This document shows positions 54,355-61,139 of a stretch of 64,000 bases of DNA, piece by piece (the stretch's first letter is position 1; each line of letters begins with the position of its first letter). The notes beneath the pieces were generated by a model. It worked only from the letters and a program-made list of their open reading frames with translations, did no database searches and was not told where the DNA came from. The translations under genes were made by a program, and so were the position numbers. This stretch comes from DSSB01 sp046346845 (GTDB taxonomy: Bacteria > UBA10199 > DSSB01): NCBI GenBank assembly GCA_046346845.1, contig JAXMHH010000003.1, positions 1 to 64,000 on the forward strand, given 5' to 3'.

Positions 54355-55101
54355 TCATTGATGAGGTTTAATATAATCCTCTGTATACACTAAGGGCTTC
54401 GGCTCGGCCCGGACTCGCATCTTCAACACGTTCACCGCCCCTTCCCATGCGATATGCAATCCCATCTTCGATTGACCTTGGGTTCGATCCTTGAACAGAA
54501 TCGGAACCTCTCCGATGGTAAAACCCAATTTCGATACGCGGTAAATGAACTCGACGAGGAACCCGTAGCCCTTGCTGCGCAGATTTTGAAAATCGATTTG
54601 TTCCAATGCCTGGCGGCTGAAGCAGCGAAAACCGGTGGTGACGTCCCGAACCTTCAGACCCAATAAATTTCGAGCATAAAAATTCGCCGCACGGCTTAAC
54701 AACCGGCGCCGCAAGGGCCAGTCAGGCGTTCCGCCTCCTGCGACGTATCGAGAGCCGAGCACCAGATCGAAACGCTCCGACATTTCCAGCAACTTCGGCA
54801 GCACCTCGGGCGGATGCGAAAGATCGGCGTCCATTTGGATAACCTTCTGGGCGCCTTCAGCCAAAGCCCAGCGAAAACCGTCGATCGTCGCGGGGCCATA
54901 ACCTCGAGGACCCTGCCGATGCAGACAAATCAGTCCCGGGAAGCGTTCCCGGAGAGCTTCGACAACTTCCCCGGTTCCATCAGGGGAATTGTCATCGACG
55001 ACCAACAGACGGACCTCCGGGAGAATTTTGAAAATCCGCTCGGTCACGTGCGGCAGGTTTTCGCGCTCGTTATAGGTTGGCAAAAGGATGACATTCGACA
55101 T
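54355..55101 (-). CDS. Polyprenol monophosphomannose synthase-like GT2
   Basis: 248-residue GT-A enzyme matching Ppm1/DPM1. It opens VILLPTYNERENL, with VVDDNSPDGTGEVV, the metal motif QMDADLSHPPEVL and the diagnostic GSRYVAGGGTPDWPLRRRLLSR block. RDVTTGFRCFSRQAL and GYGFLVEFIYR follow. GEVPILFKDRTQGQSKM near the C-terminus is also typical. It has no membrane helix. It is the last gene of the leftward nucleotide-sugar operon, 7 bases after gmd, and it likely makes polyprenyl-phosphate mannose or a relative for the GT-C enzymes. The substrate need not be mannose; the family also uses glucose. Confidence 0.92.
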   Translation of the reverse strand: MSNVILLPTYNERENLPHVTERIFKILPEVRLLVVDDNSPDGTGEVVEALRERFPGLICLHRQGPRGYGPATIDGFRWALAEGAQKVIQMDADLSHPPEVLPKLLEMSERFDLVLGSRYVAGGGTPDWPLRRRLLSRAANFYARNLLGLKVRDVTTGFRCFSRQALEQIDFQNLRSKGYGFLVEFIYRVSKLGFTIGEVPILFKDRTQGQSKMGLHIAWEGAVNVLKMRVRAEPKPLVYTEDYIKPHQ

Positions 55102-55108
55102 GATAGGC

Positions 55109-56089
55109 CTAATTCGGTTCCTCTCCGCAATGGCGCTTTAGGTCCGCCTCCACCATCATCTTAATCAACTGCTCAACGCTGGTCACCGGCCGCCACCCCA
55201 ATTTTTCGCCCGCCAGGCTCGCGTCGCATTGCAGGTGGGGAACCTCCGCCAGACGCAACAATTTGGGGTCCACCTCCACGTGTTCGCGGGCTTCCAACCC
55301 CGCGGCTGCAAAGGCGAGACGACTGAATTCATCCACGGTGATACTCCGTCCGGTTCCAACCACGAAATCCTCGGGAGTTTGCTGCTGCAGCATCCTCCAC
55401 ATCGCGTCGACATAATCGCCGGCAAAACCCCAATCACGCTTTGCCTGGAGATTGCCGAGAAAAAGCTTCTTCGCCTTGCCGGACTTAATCCTAGCAACCC
55501 CATCGGTGATTCGGCGCGAGACAAATTCGATGCCCCGCAGCGGAGACTCGTGATTGAACAGGATGCCGCTACAGGCGAAGATTCCGAAACTTTCCCGGTA
55601 ATTTATCGTCGCCCAATGCGCAAATAACTTGCTAACTGCGTAAGGGCTTCGGGGATGGAAGGGGGTACGCTCGCTTTGGATGCTTTCTTGCGAGAGCCCA
55701 ATCATCTCGCTGCTGGAAGCTTGGTAGAATTTTGCCTTGGCATTGACCAACCGCAGGGCTTCGAGCAGGTGCAAAGCCCCCAAACCAGTCATTTGCGCCG
55801 TCAAGATGGGTTGCTCCCAAGAGGTGGCGACGAAACTCTGCGCCGCCAGATTATAGACCTCCTCCGCTTCGGATTTCTCCAGGGCACGGATCAGCGAACT
55901 AGGATCCGTCAGGTCGCCATCGATAAAATTCACTCGTTCGGCAATCCCGAGGTATCGGAGGCGCCACAGGGTATTGGTACTGCGGCGGGCCAGAAGTCCG
56001 AATACCTGGTAGCCCTTTCCCAACAGCAATTTTGCCAGGTAGGCTCCGTCCTGACCGGTAATTCCCGTAATCAGCGCACGGCGACTCAT
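55109..56089 (-). CDS. gmd: GDP-mannose 4,6-dehydratase
   Basis: Extended SDR of 326 residues that makes GDP-4-keto-6-deoxy-mannose. The opening ALITGITGQDGAYLAKLLL is a Gmd hallmark, followed by ARRSTNTLWRLRYL. The serine block is ASSSEMIG and the catalytic Tyr-x3-Lys is in SPYAVSKLFAHWATINYRE. FACSGILFNHESPLRG is the family's substrate loop. The size is that of the short bacterial form (about 325), not the 370-residue E. coli form. The ATG overlaps the reductase stop by 4 bases; a 23-codon longer frame would lie in that gene. It works with the next enzyme on GDP-mannose. Confidence 0.94.
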   Translation of the reverse strand: MSRRALITGITGQDGAYLAKLLLGKGYQVFGLLARRSTNTLWRLRYLGIAERVNFIDGDLTDPSSLIRALEKSEAEEVYNLAAQSFVATSWEQPILTAQMTGLGALHLLEALRLVNAKAKFYQASSSEMIGLSQESIQSERTPFHPRSPYAVSKLFAHWATINYRESFGIFACSGILFNHESPLRGIEFVSRRITDGVARIKSGKAKKLFLGNLQAKRDWGFAGDYVDAMWRMLQQQTPEDFVVGTGRSITVDEFSRLAFAAAGLEAREHVEVDPKLLRLAEVPHLQCDASLAGEKLGWRPVTSVEQLIKMMVEADLKRHCGEEPN

Positions 56090-56979
56090 GCCAGTCTCGC
56101 TTTCCAGAAAGTTAGAATGTCCCGCAGGCTCTGCTCGAGTTCGATTTCCGGCAACCAACCGGTTTGACGTTGCAGCTTTTCGCTGCTACCCACCGCCCTG
56201 CATTGTTCGGAGGCCCTCATGCGAACCGGTACCTGTGTAATCTTGGGGTCTACCCCTTCTATCTTCAATAGTTTCTTAAGTAAATCCCCAATTTTACGCT
56301 CGTTTCCCGAGCATACGTTGTAGGCTTCCCCATTTTGCCCCTGATGGAGCAACAACCGATAAGCCCGAACCGTGTCCCGCACATCCGTGAAATCCCTCGA
56401 AGATTCCAAGTCACCGACCTCGATCTCCGGCGGGCGTTTTCCCAATCGCACTTCCACAGCCTGCTTGGCAAAATTTGAGATCACGAAACGCTCATCCTGC
56501 CCAGGGCCGAATTGATTGAAGGGGCGGGCTATGACGATATCGAAACCGTAATTCAGGCCGGCTTCGAAACAAAGTGCCTCCGCGGCAACCTTGCTCACTG
56601 CATAGGGATTCCTCGGCCGCAACGGGGTTTCCTCAAGGATCGGAAGTCGGGAGGCATCCACCTGGCCATAGCTTTCGGCCGAACCCACGAATAGCATCCG
56701 TCCCCGAAAACCGGTCTTTTTAAGCGCGGCAAGTAGGTTGAAGGTCCCGAAAAAATTGACCTGATATGTAAGGAAAGGATCTTCAAAAGAGCTTGGCACG
56801 AAGGTCTGGGCAGCCAAATGAAGCACCGCCTCGGGTTGCACCTCGGAAACCCTGCGCTCCACGGCCTTGGGGTCCCTTATGTCGACTTTCGTTCCATCTT
56901 CGCTCAACCCGACCCCCCCGTATACGCCCAGAAAATGAGAGCCGACGAAGCCGTGCGAACCTGTAACTAGAACTTTCAT
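56086..56979 (-). CDS. rmd: GDP-6-deoxy-D-mannose reductase (Rmd-like)
   Basis: Extended SDR of 297 residues that reduces the 4-keto group made by Gmd, giving GDP-D-rhamnose. The NAD(P) loop GSHGFVGSHFLG is at the start, FVGSAESYGQVD in the middle, and the catalytic Tyr-x3-Lys in NPYAVSKVAAEAL. RPFNQFGPGQDERF is the substrate block. The short length and the SAESYG motif favour Rmd over GDP-fucose synthase, but the latter cannot be excluded. It is in the operon between rfbC and gmd (overlap of 4 bases with gmd). With dTDP-L-rhamnose next door, the cell may add both rhamnose forms. Confidence 0.85.
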   Translation of the reverse strand: MKVLVTGSHGFVGSHFLGVYGGVGLSEDGTKVDIRDPKAVERRVSEVQPEAVLHLAAQTFVPSSFEDPFLTYQVNFFGTFNLLAALKKTGFRGRMLFVGSAESYGQVDASRLPILEETPLRPRNPYAVSKVAAEALCFEAGLNYGFDIVIARPFNQFGPGQDERFVISNFAKQAVEVRLGKRPPEIEVGDLESSRDFTDVRDTVRAYRLLLHQGQNGEAYNVCSGNERKIGDLLKKLLKIEGVDPKITQVPVRMRASEQCRAVGSSEKLQRQTGWLPEIELEQSLRDILTFWKARLA

Positions 56980-56998
56980 AGCATTCGTCTCCGGGCCT

Positions 56999-57556
56999 TC
57001 AGGAACGGGATTCCCACATCGCTTTCACTTCCCTCAATTGCAAATTCTTCTTATCCTTCTCGGATAACAGCGGATCCGATATTGGCCACTGGATCCCGAT
57101 GTCTGGATCGGACCACAGAACCCCGCATTCGTCCTCGGGGCTGTAATAGCTGGAGCACTTGTAATAAACTTCCGCAACGTCGCTGGTCACGCAAAACCCG
57201 TGGGCAAAGCCCTCGGGGATGAACAGCTGCCGCTTGGTTTCGCCCGACAGAATGGCGGCTACCCATTTCCCAAAAGACGGGGAGTCGGGACGCAGGTCCA
57301 CTGCCACGTCGAAGATCTCCCCGCGTAGACAGGTGACCAGCTTGGCCTGCGGTCTCTTAATCTGGCTATGCAGCCCTCGGAGGGTCCCTCGCACCGAACG
57401 AGAAAGATTGTCTTGGACGAATTTCGTTTGAATCCCGCCGGTCGCAAATTGGTTTTCTCGATACTGTTCTAAAAAATACCCGCGCGAGTCGGAAAAAATC
57501 GTCGGTTCTACCAGAATCACTTCAGGAATTTCCAAGCGGGAAAAATTAAAAGCCAT
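56999..57556 (-). CDS. rfbC: dTDP-4-dehydrorhamnose 3,5-epimerase
   Basis: A 185-residue cupin-fold enzyme of the dTDP-L-rhamnose pathway. It opens MAFNFSRLEIPEVILVEPTI, with DSRGYFLEQYRENQF. The catalytic His is in RSVRGTLRGLHSQ, and the Asp/Lys partners occur in VDLRPDSPSFGKW and LFIPEGFAHGFCV. YYKCSSYYSPEDECG completes the C-terminal half, where the catalytic Tyr lies. The ATG directly abuts the rfbA stop, so the genes are translationally linked. A 19-base gap leads to rmd. RmlC in other nomenclature. Confidence 0.96.
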   Translation of the reverse strand: MAFNFSRLEIPEVILVEPTIFSDSRGYFLEQYRENQFATGGIQTKFVQDNLSRSVRGTLRGLHSQIKRPQAKLVTCLRGEIFDVAVDLRPDSPSFGKWVAAILSGETKRQLFIPEGFAHGFCVTSDVAEVYYKCSSYYSPEDECGVLWSDPDIGIQWPISDPLLSEKDKKNLQLREVKAMWESRS

Positions 57557-58432
57557 CTACTCGATCCCCTCTTCTAATATCTGCAGCAAGTATCTCCCAT
57601 AGCCGTTCTTCGCGAGGTTCGTGGCGAGCCGGCGCAACTGCGCCGAATCAATAAACCCCTGCCGCCACGCAATCTCCTCGATGCAGCTCACCTGAAGCCC
57701 CTGTCGCTCTTGCAAGACTTGGATGAAGTTCGAGGCCTGCTGCAGCGAATCGACCGTGCCGGTGTCGAGCCAGGCGTAGCCGCGGCCCATCAACTCGACC
57801 CGCAACTGGCCACGCCGCAGGTACTCCAGGTTGACGTCGGTGATCTCCAACTCCCCGCGCGCGGAGGGTTTCAAGCCCTTCGCGATCCCCACCACCTGGG
57901 AGTCGTAAAAATAGATCCCGGGCACCGCATAGCGCGATTTGGGCCGCGTGGGTTTTTCCTCGATGCTCAAAACCTTGCCTGTCGGATCGAACTCGACCAC
58001 CCCGTAGCGCTCGGGGTCGTTCACCGCGTAACCGAAGACGAGGCCGCCCCGCTCTAGTCGACTGGCCCGCTGCAACAGCTCGGACATGCCATGGCCGTGG
58101 AAGATATTATCCCCCAACACCAGGCACACCGGATCCCCGGCGATGAAATCCTCGGCGACCAGGAAGGCTTGGGCGATGCCCTGGGGCTCGGGCTGTTCGG
58201 CGTAATGGAAGCGCATCCCCAAGGCCGAGCCGTCGCCGAACAGGCGTCGAAAACAGGGCAAGTCCTGGGGGGTCGAAATGAGCAGCACTTCCCGGATCCC
58301 CGCCAACATCAGGGCGGAGAGCGGATAATAGATCATCGGCTTGTCGTAGACCGGCAGCAGCTGCTTGCTCACCGCGCGGGTCACCGGGTACAGCCGTGTG
58401 GCGGAGCCTCCCGCCAGGAGAATTCCCTTCAT
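57557..58432 (-). CDS. rfbA: Glucose-1-phosphate thymidylyltransferase
   Basis: Joins dTTP and glucose-1-phosphate to dTDP-glucose, the first step to dTDP-L-rhamnose. The 291 residues open MKGILLAGGSATRLYPVTRAVS, with the nucleotide loop GG-x-TRL and the phosphate Lys in KQLLPVYDKPM. LVLGDNIFHGHG holds the metal Asp. EKPTRPKSRYAVPGIYFYD and GRGYAWLDTGTVDSL are the family's later blocks. The start ATG shares its A with the rfbB stop (TGATG); a 20-codon longer frame lies within rfbB. Complete length. RmlA in other nomenclature. Confidence 0.96.
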   Translation of the reverse strand: MKGILLAGGSATRLYPVTRAVSKQLLPVYDKPMIYYPLSALMLAGIREVLLISTPQDLPCFRRLFGDGSALGMRFHYAEQPEPQGIAQAFLVAEDFIAGDPVCLVLGDNIFHGHGMSELLQRASRLERGGLVFGYAVNDPERYGVVEFDPTGKVLSIEEKPTRPKSRYAVPGIYFYDSQVVGIAKGLKPSARGELEITDVNLEYLRRGQLRVELMGRGYAWLDTGTVDSLQQASNFIQVLQERQGLQVSCIEEIAWRQGFIDSAQLRRLATNLAKNGYGRYLLQILEEGIE

Positions 58433-59481
58433 CACCGGTATTGCCTCCTGATCCAGTCCCGATATTCCCCGCTCTGGACCTGGCTCACCCAATCCGGGTT
58501 ATCCAGATACCACTGCACCGTCTTCTCCAGCCCGGTCTCGAAGGACTCCTCGGGGGACCACTCCAATTCGCATTCCAGCTTCATAAAATCCATCGCGTAG
58601 CGCCGGTCGTGGCCGGGGCGGTCGGGGACGAAGGCCTTCAGCGCCGCGTGCGAGCCGCCGGACTTGCGCGGGACGACCCGGTCGAGGATGGCGCAGAGGG
58701 CGTCCACCACCTGCAGGTTGCTGCGCTCGGCCCTCCCCCCGATATTGTAGGTCTGGCCGATCCTCCCCCGCTTCAGGATGGTCCAGAGCGCCCGGCAGTG
58801 GTCGCGCACGTAGAGCCAATCCCGGACATTCTTGCCATCCCCGTAGATCGGCAGGGAGCCGCCCTCCAGGGCTTTCACGATCATCAGGGGGATCAATTTT
58901 TCGGGAAACTGATAGGGCCCGTAATTGTTGGAGCAGTTCGAAATCGTGGCCGGGAGCCCGTAGGTATGGTGGTAGGCGCGCACCAGGTGGTCGGAGGCCG
59001 CCTTCGAGGCCGAGTAGGGGCTGTTCGGTTGGTAGGGGGTATCCTCCCGGAACTGCCCCTCCGGGCCCAGGCTGCCAAAGACCTCGTCGGTGCTGACGTG
59101 GTGGAAGCGACGGATCCGGCCGGCGTGCTTGCGCGCCAGCTCGAGCAAGCGGAAGGTCCCAACAATATTGGTTTGGATGAAGTCGTCGGGCGCCGCGATC
59201 GAGCGGTCGACGTGGCTTTCCGCGGCCAGATGGCAGATGGCGTCGATCTGGTGCTCGAGCAGGGCGCGCTCCACCGCCGCCGGGTCGGCGATATCCGCCT
59301 GGATGAAGGCATAACGCCCGGGAAATTTTTGCTCCAGGCCGGCGAGCGAGGCCAGGTTGCCGGCGTAGGTCAGCTTGTCGAGGTTGACGACCTTGCCCGA
59401 AAAATCGCTCTCTTCCAGCAGGTAGCGGACAAAATTCGCCCCGATGAAGCCAGCTCCTCCGGTGACCAACAGGTTCTTCAC
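58432..59481 (-). CDS. rfbB: dTDP-glucose 4,6-dehydratase
   Basis: Extended SDR that converts dTDP-glucose to dTDP-4-keto-6-deoxyglucose. The 349 residues start with a GTG (VKNLLVTGGAGFIGANFVRY). The acid/base block HVSTDEVFGSLG holds Thr, Asp and Glu, and the catalytic Tyr-x3-Lys is in SPYSASKAASDHLV. ISNCSNNYGPYQFPEKLIPLM and RDWLYVRDHCRAL are diagnostic for the family. A longer upstream frame exists but runs through rfbD, so I reject it. The start overlaps the rfbD stop by 4 bases (GTGA). RmlB in other nomenclature. Confidence 0.96.
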   Translation of the reverse strand: MKNLLVTGGAGFIGANFVRYLLEESDFSGKVVNLDKLTYAGNLASLAGLEQKFPGRYAFIQADIADPAAVERALLEHQIDAICHLAAESHVDRSIAAPDDFIQTNIVGTFRLLELARKHAGRIRRFHHVSTDEVFGSLGPEGQFREDTPYQPNSPYSASKAASDHLVRAYHHTYGLPATISNCSNNYGPYQFPEKLIPLMIVKALEGGSLPIYGDGKNVRDWLYVRDHCRALWTILKRGRIGQTYNIGGRAERSNLQVVDALCAILDRVVPRKSGGSHAALKAFVPDRPGHDRRYAMDFMKLECELEWSPEESFETGLEKTVQWYLDNPDWVSQVQSGEYRDWIRRQYR

Positions 59482-60353
59482 GGTGCCTTCACCTCTTGGA
59501 TCAAAGGTTCGCGGTATTGCGCCACAAAGGCGGCGAGGTCCTCGCGCCAATCGCGCATCTCGGACAATCCCGCCGCGGCCAGGCGCCTTATGGCCAGCCT
59601 GGAATTTGCCGGGCGCCGCGCCGGGGTGGGATATTCCGCCGTGGTGCAGGGAACCAGGTCCACCTCCAGCTTCATCAGCTCGAAAAAGGTCCGCGCCACC
59701 TCGTACCAGGTGGCAACGCCCTCCGCGGCGAGGTGAAAGACCCCGCCCGCCTCCGCCTCGATCAGGCGCCGGATCTGCCGGGCGATCCGGAACGACCAGG
59801 TGGGGGTCCCCCACTGGTCGTTCACCACCCGCAGGGCCTGTCCCTGCAAGGCCCGCCGCAAGATGGCCTTGAGGAAATTGGCGCCCTTGCCGCCGTAAAC
59901 CCAGGCCGTCCGCAGGATCAAGGCGTCCGCCCCCGAGGCCAATACCTGCCTCTCGCCCTCTAGCTTGCTGAGCCCATAAAAAGAAAGGGGGTTGGTTGGG
60001 TCGTCTTCGGAATAAGCCTCGACCGGATCTTTAGCACCGTCGAAGACATAATCGGTGGAGAGGTGCAGGAGGGGGATCCCGCGCTCGCGGCAGGCCCAGG
60101 CGAGAAAACCCGGCGCCTCGGCGTTGACCCGCCAGGCCAAGGTGCGTTCGGTCTCGCAGGCATCGACCTTGGTGAAGGCGGCGGCATTGACGACCAAGCT
60201 AGGGCGCCGCTCTTGGAGGACCCGCTCGATGGCCTCGCCCTGGGAGATATCCAACTCGTCCTTGGCCAGGGCCAGGACCTCGAAATCCGGGCTCAAGACG
60301 GCCTGCAGATCGCTCCCGATTTGCCCCTTTCCACCAGTGATCAGGACCTTCAT
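59478..60353 (-). CDS. rfbD: dTDP-4-dehydrorhamnose reductase
   Basis: Final step to dTDP-L-rhamnose. The 291 residues open MKVLITGGKGQIGSDLQAVL with a NADPH loop of the G-x2-G-x2-G type. LVVNAAAFTKVDACETER is the family's key block, STDYVFDGAKD follows, and the catalytic Tyr-x3-Lys is in SFYGLSKLEGER. RTAWVYGGKGANFLKAIL completes it. It is first in a seven-gene leftward operon that ends with a mannose-phosphate-polyprenol-type GT2. The 67-base gap to the divergent aat gene should hold its promoter. GC is that of the housekeeping flank. RmlD in other nomenclature. Confidence 0.95.
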   Translation of the reverse strand: MKVLITGGKGQIGSDLQAVLSPDFEVLALAKDELDISQGEAIERVLQERRPSLVVNAAAFTKVDACETERTLAWRVNAEAPGFLAWACRERGIPLLHLSTDYVFDGAKDPVEAYSEDDPTNPLSFYGLSKLEGERQVLASGADALILRTAWVYGGKGANFLKAILRRALQGQALRVVNDQWGTPTWSFRIARQIRRLIEAEAGGVFHLAAEGVATWYEVARTFFELMKLEVDLVPCTTAEYPTPARRPANSRLAIRRLAAAGLSEMRDWREDLAAFVAQYREPLIQEVKAP

Positions 60354-60420
60354 GCCCCCGCAGGCTTAGTCGAATAATCCCTTGAAGTCATCCCCGAATT
60401 TCCCCTTAAATATCCTTAGC

Positions 60421-61104
60421 ATGACGATCCTGCGTTTCCCGCCCATCGAAACCGCCAGCCCCGAGGGCCTGCTCGCCATCGGCGGCGACTTGGAGGTCGC
60501 CTCCCTGAAATTGGCCTACGAAAACGGGATCTTTCCCTGGCCCACCGAGGACTACCCCCTGCTCTGGTTCGCCCCGCCCCGCCGCGCTGTCCTGGAATTC
60601 AAGGATTTCCATGTCCCGCGGCGACTGCAGCGGGAACTGCGGGCAAAATCCTTCCGCTGCGCGGCCGACCGCAATTTCCCCGCCGTCATCCGCGCCTGCG
60701 CGGCGGGCCGGACCCGCAAGAGCCGAGGCACCTGGATCAATGCCTCCATGATCGACGCCTACCGCCGCTTTCACGAAGCCGGTTACGCCCATAGCTTCGA
60801 GTGCTATTCCCCGGAGGGCAAACTGGTCGGGGGCCTCTATGGGGTCGCTATCGGCAAGATGTTCGCCGGGGAAAGCATGTTTTACCACGAGTCCGGGGCC
60901 TCCAAGGCCGCCCTGCTCTTCGCCATCGAGCACCTCCGGGAACGCGGCGGCAAGTGGATGGACATCCAGATGATGACCCCCCTGCTCCGCAGCCTGGGCG
61001 CCAAGGAGATCCCCCGCAAGCTGTTCATGGAAAAATTGCACACCGCGATACACGCCAAGCCCATCTTCCCCACGCCCTCTAGCCCGCCTCACCCGCCCGG
61101 TTGA
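60421..61104 (+). CDS. aat: Leucyl/phenylalanyl-tRNA-protein transferase
   Basis: Adds Leu or Phe from tRNA to proteins with an N-terminal Arg or Lys, marking them for ClpAP degradation. From ATG 60421 the protein has 227 residues. It contains ASPEGLLAIGGDL, NGIFPWP near 40 and LLWFAPPRRAVL. SRGTWINASMIDAYRRFHEAGYAHSFE matches the substrate pocket, with ESMFYHESGASKAAL later. A TTG 13 codons upstream is less likely. Its ribosome site is weak, and a possible TTGAAG/TTAAAT promoter overlaps the divergent gap. Its stop overlaps the start of the ileS promoter. The C-terminal tail (TPSSPPHPPG) is Pro-rich and not conserved. Confidence 0.95.
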   Translation: MTILRFPPIETASPEGLLAIGGDLEVASLKLAYENGIFPWPTEDYPLLWFAPPRRAVLEFKDFHVPRRLQRELRAKSFRCAADRNFPAVIRACAAGRTRKSRGTWINASMIDAYRRFHEAGYAHSFECYSPEGKLVGGLYGVAIGKMFAGESMFYHESGASKAALLFAIEHLRERGGKWMDIQMMTPLLRSLGAKEIPRKLFMEKLHTAIHAKPIFPTPSSPPHPPG

Positions 61105-61129
61105 CAGCCCCACAACCCCGTGTTTTAAC
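61101..61129 (+). promoter_or_regulatory. Candidate promoter for ileS
   Basis: A perfect TTGACA is 17 bases from TTTAAC (4 of 6). Transcription would begin near 61136, only about 4 bases before the ileS ATG, so the message would be almost leaderless. It overlaps the stop of aat. A match by eye only. Confidence 0.4.
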
Positions 61130-61139
61130 GGGCCTTCCT

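Noticed and set aside
54351..54368. AGCCTCA-TTGA-TGAGGTT hairpin as terminator of P4
   Set aside because: Short stem and weak T-run (TTTAATA); it also overlaps the end of the convergent GT2 gene, so I leave it out of the features.
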